From Gephyromycinifex aptenodytis (lineage in GTDB: Bacteria; Actinomycetota; Actinomycetes; Actinomycetales; Dermatophilaceae): a stretch of 64,000 nt of DNA. The stretch's first letter is position 1. Every line of letters starts with the position of its first letter. Both the position numbers and the translations under genes were made by a program. Of this stretch, positions 61,799 to 64,000 are shown one piece after another. The notes under the pieces are model-generated. The model ran no database searches and had not been told where the DNA came from. It saw only the letters and a list, made by a program, of their open reading frames with translations. The stretch lies in the NCBI RefSeq assembly GCF_012277275.1, contig NZ_CP051155.1, positions 1,798,001 to 1,862,000 on the forward strand, written 5' to 3'.

Positions 61799-62721
61799 CG
61801 CAGTGTGAGCTGACGGCTCAGCAGGCCGGAGCGGGCGCGTCGCTCTTGCGCGCTCAGGGCGGAGGTCTCCCCCAGCGCCTCGGCGAACCGCTGGCTCATC
61901 TGGGCCACCGGCTCTTCATAGGCGGCGGCGTCCTGGCTCGGGTCCAGATCCCAAACCGGTACCAACAACCCGCAGGCCCGGAAGGCGCCGAGCAGCCGGG
62001 TCTTCTCACCCAGGGTGTCGTGGCCGCGGTGATGCAACCGGGCCAGCGCATCGGTGGCCTGGTCCTCATCGTGCGGCAGGATCCAGCGCAGGTGGGTGCG
62101 CTCGCCCGCCCGGCACCAGTACGCCGAGGGGGCCGCCTGCAGTTTCACGGTGGGGATGATGGACTCATTGGCCTGCTGCAGGGAGGCGCGGGACTCCTCG
62201 TTCAACTCGACATCGTCGGCGAGCCAGAAGTCGAAACCGTCATACATCTGAACCTCGACCTCGGCCTCCAGATCGAGCAAGTCCTGCAGGCGCGGTGTGG
62301 CCGCGCTGGCTTGGCGTGCCGTCGGGGAGGGGCTGCCGGGAGCCAGTGCGAGCAGGTCGAGCAGTACAGCGGCCAGGTCGCGGCTGGGGTCACCGGTGCT
62401 CGATCCGGATTGCAGGCCGAGCATGATGGTGCCGTCGGTGCGGTGCAGGCCGGGCCAGGCCATCGGCAGCACGGTGGCCAGGGTGATCGTTTCCGGGACT
62501 TCTCCCGGTTCGGGGGCCGCAGCAACCGCTTCCTGCAGTGCCGCAGCGGTGCTCTTCAGCGGCAGCTGCATCGTGGCGGCGGGCACGATCTCGCGCAGTG
62601 CCACCCAGTCGGTTTCTGCGGGAAGCCCTTCGAACGGGCGCGCCATGTACGGCGCCGGCGCCACTCGAGCTGTGCTGCGTTGTCCTTGTTCCTGCCGCGC
62701 GCGGCGCGATGCCTTACCCAT
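61795..62721 (-). CDS. DUF5926-family protein
   Basis: A 308-residue protein of the actinobacterial DUF5926 family, of unknown function. Recognisable segments are MGKASRRARQEQG, PFEGLPAETDWVALREIVPA, ETITLATVLPMAWPGLHR and RWILPHDEDQATDALARL. It is soluble. The ATG was chosen over a TTG three codons upstream because MGKASRR is the usual N-terminus. It is coupled to pheA by ATGA. Confidence 0.85.
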   Translation of the reverse strand: MGKASRRARQEQGQRSTARVAPAPYMARPFEGLPAETDWVALREIVPAATMQLPLKSTAAALQEAVAAAPEPGEVPETITLATVLPMAWPGLHRTDGTIMLGLQSGSSTGDPSRDLAAVLLDLLALAPGSPSPTARQASAATPRLQDLLDLEAEVEVQMYDGFDFWLADDVELNEESRASLQQANESIIPTVKLQAAPSAYWCRAGERTHLRWILPHDEDQATDALARLHHRGHDTLGEKTRLLGAFRACGLLVPVWDLDPSQDAAAYEEPVAQMSQRFAEALGETSALSAQERRARSGLLSRQLTLR

Positions 62722-62777
62722 GAGGGTCAAGCCTAGCCCTGCGGGCAGCTATCGCCTTCATGCCTGAGACGCGTGGC

Positions 62778-63281
62778 TCAAAGACGGCGGCGGCGGGAGG
62801 GTCCGCCCAATGCTGCCCACACCGTTCTGCCGTTGCGTTCATCCTGCACGCCCCACTCGTGGGCCATGCTGCGCACGATGCGTAGACCGCGACCGCGCAC
62901 TGACCACACCGAGGGACGAACCGGGCGAGGGGTGTTGGTGCCTCCACCGTCGCGCACCTCGACCTCGACGGCGCCGCCCTTGACCTTCCAGCGCACGCGC
63001 ACACAGCCGTCGGCCAACGGTCGGGCGTGGCGCACGGAGTTGGCGACCAGTTCGGAGACGACCGCTTCGGCCTCCTCGATCACGATGGGGGCGATGCCGC
63101 GCTGGGTCAGATCCGCCACGATGACGCGGCGGGCGTCGCGCACCGCGTACAGCACGTGCGGAAGCCGAACCGTGCGGGTGCCATCCGTCGGGGAAGCTGC
63201 GGGCTTGACGCCGGAGCCTGCACCCACGGGGGTTGGAACAGCATGCCTGATCTCGGTGATTTCCTGATCCGTGGTAGACAC
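62778..63281 (-). CDS. RsbW/SpoIIAB-like ATP-binding protein (HATPase_c_2)
   Basis: A 167-residue GHKL-fold ATPase of the anti-sigma-factor/serine kinase type. The N-box is VVSELVANSVRHARP, the G1 box VEVRDGGGTN, and the G2 box RGRGLRIVRSMAHEWGV. Such proteins hold a sigma factor or phosphorylate an anti-anti-sigma factor, but no sigma or STAS gene is adjacent. The GTG was chosen because AGGAG lies 6 bases upstream; longer open sequence is Cys/Arg-rich and unlikely. Confidence 0.83.
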   Translation of the reverse strand: MSTTDQEITEIRHAVPTPVGAGSGVKPAASPTDGTRTVRLPHVLYAVRDARRVIVADLTQRGIAPIVIEEAEAVVSELVANSVRHARPLADGCVRVRWKVKGGAVEVEVRDGGGTNTPRPVRPSVWSVRGRGLRIVRSMAHEWGVQDERNGRTVWAALGGPSRRRRL

Positions 63282-63414
63282 CTGCGGCTCCTCTCGGACG
63301 TCATCGTCGAGGTCACCAAAGCACACGCTTTGTCGCAATTGCAAAGGCGTTCCGTACAGCGGTCCGAAATTGTCCGGTTCGAGACCTGGGTGCCGGCGCA
63401 GCGCCGCCCGCAGA

Positions 63415-64000
63415 TCAGTTGGATCGCCGCGCCAGCGCCTTCTCCACCACCACGTACAGAACCGGGAGCAGCACGAGAGTGAGCAGCGTCGAACTGAACA
63501 GACCCCCGATGACCACAAGCGCCAACGGCTGGGAGATGAAGGCCCCTCCGCCGGACAGGGACGCTGCCATCGGGACCAGCGCCAGGATCGTGGCCAGCGC
63601 GGTCATGATGATCGGGCGCACCCGGTCGCGCGCACCTGCGGTCACCGCTTCTTCGATGCTCGCGCCGCGACGGCGGTATTGGTTGACCAGGTCGATCAGC
63701 ACGATGGCGTTCGTGACGACGATGCCCACCAGCATGAGCAGGCCGATGATGGCGGGCACCCCGAGGGCGGTGTCGGTCAGTTCCAGCGCGGCCAGCGCCC
63801 CGGTGGCTGCGAACGGGATGCTCACCAGCAGTAGGAACGGCTGCAGCAAGCTCCCGAAGGTGGCCACCATCACGACGTAGACGATGGCGATCGCAACGAG
63901 GAGGGCCAGACCGAGCTGTTCGAAGGCTGCCGCCTGGTCCGCGCTGACCCCGCCGATGGTGGCGCTGGCACCGTCCGGCAGTGACGTGGCGTCCAAGGCG
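63415..64000 (-). CDS. RND-family efflux transporter (AcrB/MmpL-like), C-terminal part, cut by window end
   Basis: The last ~195 residues of a large RND transporter; its start lies beyond the window. It has the C-terminal helix set (LGLALLVAIAIVYVVMVATF, FLLLVSIPFAATGALAALEL, and on) and GVPAIIGLLMLVGIVVTNAI with the family sequence NAIVLIDLVN, then RVRPIIMTALATILALVPMA. This is the HAE1/AcrB-like pattern. Substrate is unknown. Confidence 0.88.
   Translation of the reverse strand, partial: ALDATSLPDGASATIGGVSADQAAAFEQLGLALLVAIAIVYVVMVATFGSLLQPFLLLVSIPFAATGALAALELTDTALGVPAIIGLLMLVGIVVTNAIVLIDLVNQYRRRGASIEEAVTAGARDRVRPIIMTALATILALVPMAASLSGGGAFISQPLALVVIGGLFSSTLLTLVLLPVLYVVVEKALARRSN

Noticed and set aside
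63282-63518. N-terminal extension of the RsbW-like ATPase
   Set aside because: The added sequence is Cys/Trp/Arg-rich and overlaps the end of the RND gene; AGGAG points to the GTG at 63281.

Overview
The window is about 70% G+C, with tightly packed genes, many GTG starts and frequent 4-bp ATGA/GTGA stop-start overlaps. It encodes actinobacterial hallmark families (PknG, DUF5926, an IdeR-type iron box, an actinobacterial-type M20 dipeptidase). It looks like chromosomal DNA of a facultatively anaerobic or microaerobic actinobacterium, plausibly Micrococcales (Dermatophilaceae-like). The genus is inference only. No tRNA, rRNA, CRISPR array, transposase or prophage was recognised.

Region 1 (1-15.3 kb), nitrogen-oxide respiration. 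A copper nitrite reductase broken by a one-base frameshift is followed by a Cds1-type PLP enzyme, a DUF368 lipid-carrier transporter and a small NAD(P)-binding protein. Then come narGHJI on the minus strand and narK1-narK2 on the plus strand. Between them lies a winged-helix regulator with a SufR-like cysteine pattern. A 35-bp sequence occurs twice, once upstream of narG and once upstream of narK1, and is a good candidate for this regulator's operator.

Region 2 (15.3-23.3 kb), redox and iron. It holds an M20 dipeptidase, a Cys/Gly-rich DUF2249 protein, a coupled CBS-BON / DsbA-like / CcdA-like operon, an Nfu-type Fe-S scaffold, and feoAB preceded by an IdeR/DtxR-like box.

Region 3 (23.5-28.5 kb), envelope. 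A three-gene overlapping operon encodes two exported proteins and a SipW-type signal peptidase homologue that lacks both catalytic residues. A CPA2 cation/proton antiporter and a small unknown protein follow.

Region 4 (29.1-42.5 kb) is the most distinctive part: a ten-gene co-directional operon. The order is TelA, XpaC-like, CbxX-type AAA ATPase, membrane sensor-like protein, helical protein, PknG-type kinase, PP2C phosphatase, VWA protein, zinc-ribbon/FHA protein and a membrane-anchored EEP phosphatase. It combines a TelA/XpaC module, a complete Ser/Thr phospho-signalling set (kinase, phosphatase, FHA reader) and a VWA scaffold. Similar zinc ribbons recur in three of the proteins.

Region 5 (42.6-50.9 kb). 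A methyltransferase is followed by cydAB (bd oxidase, with its own terminator) and cydDC with a tiny coupled ORF between the two transporter halves. A cell-wall amidase is coupled to cydC, and a strong downstream hairpin follows.

Region 6 (51-64 kb), mostly housekeeping: DUF4282 protein, low-molecular-weight tyrosine phosphatase, purB, a glyoxalase-like protein, a TrmH-type methyltransferase, an unknown small protein with a long AT-rich leader, a HAD phosphatase, serS with a membrane-protein partner, a diacylglycerol kinase-like protein, pheA-DUF5926, an RsbW-like ATPase, and the C-terminal end of an RND transporter cut by the window edge.
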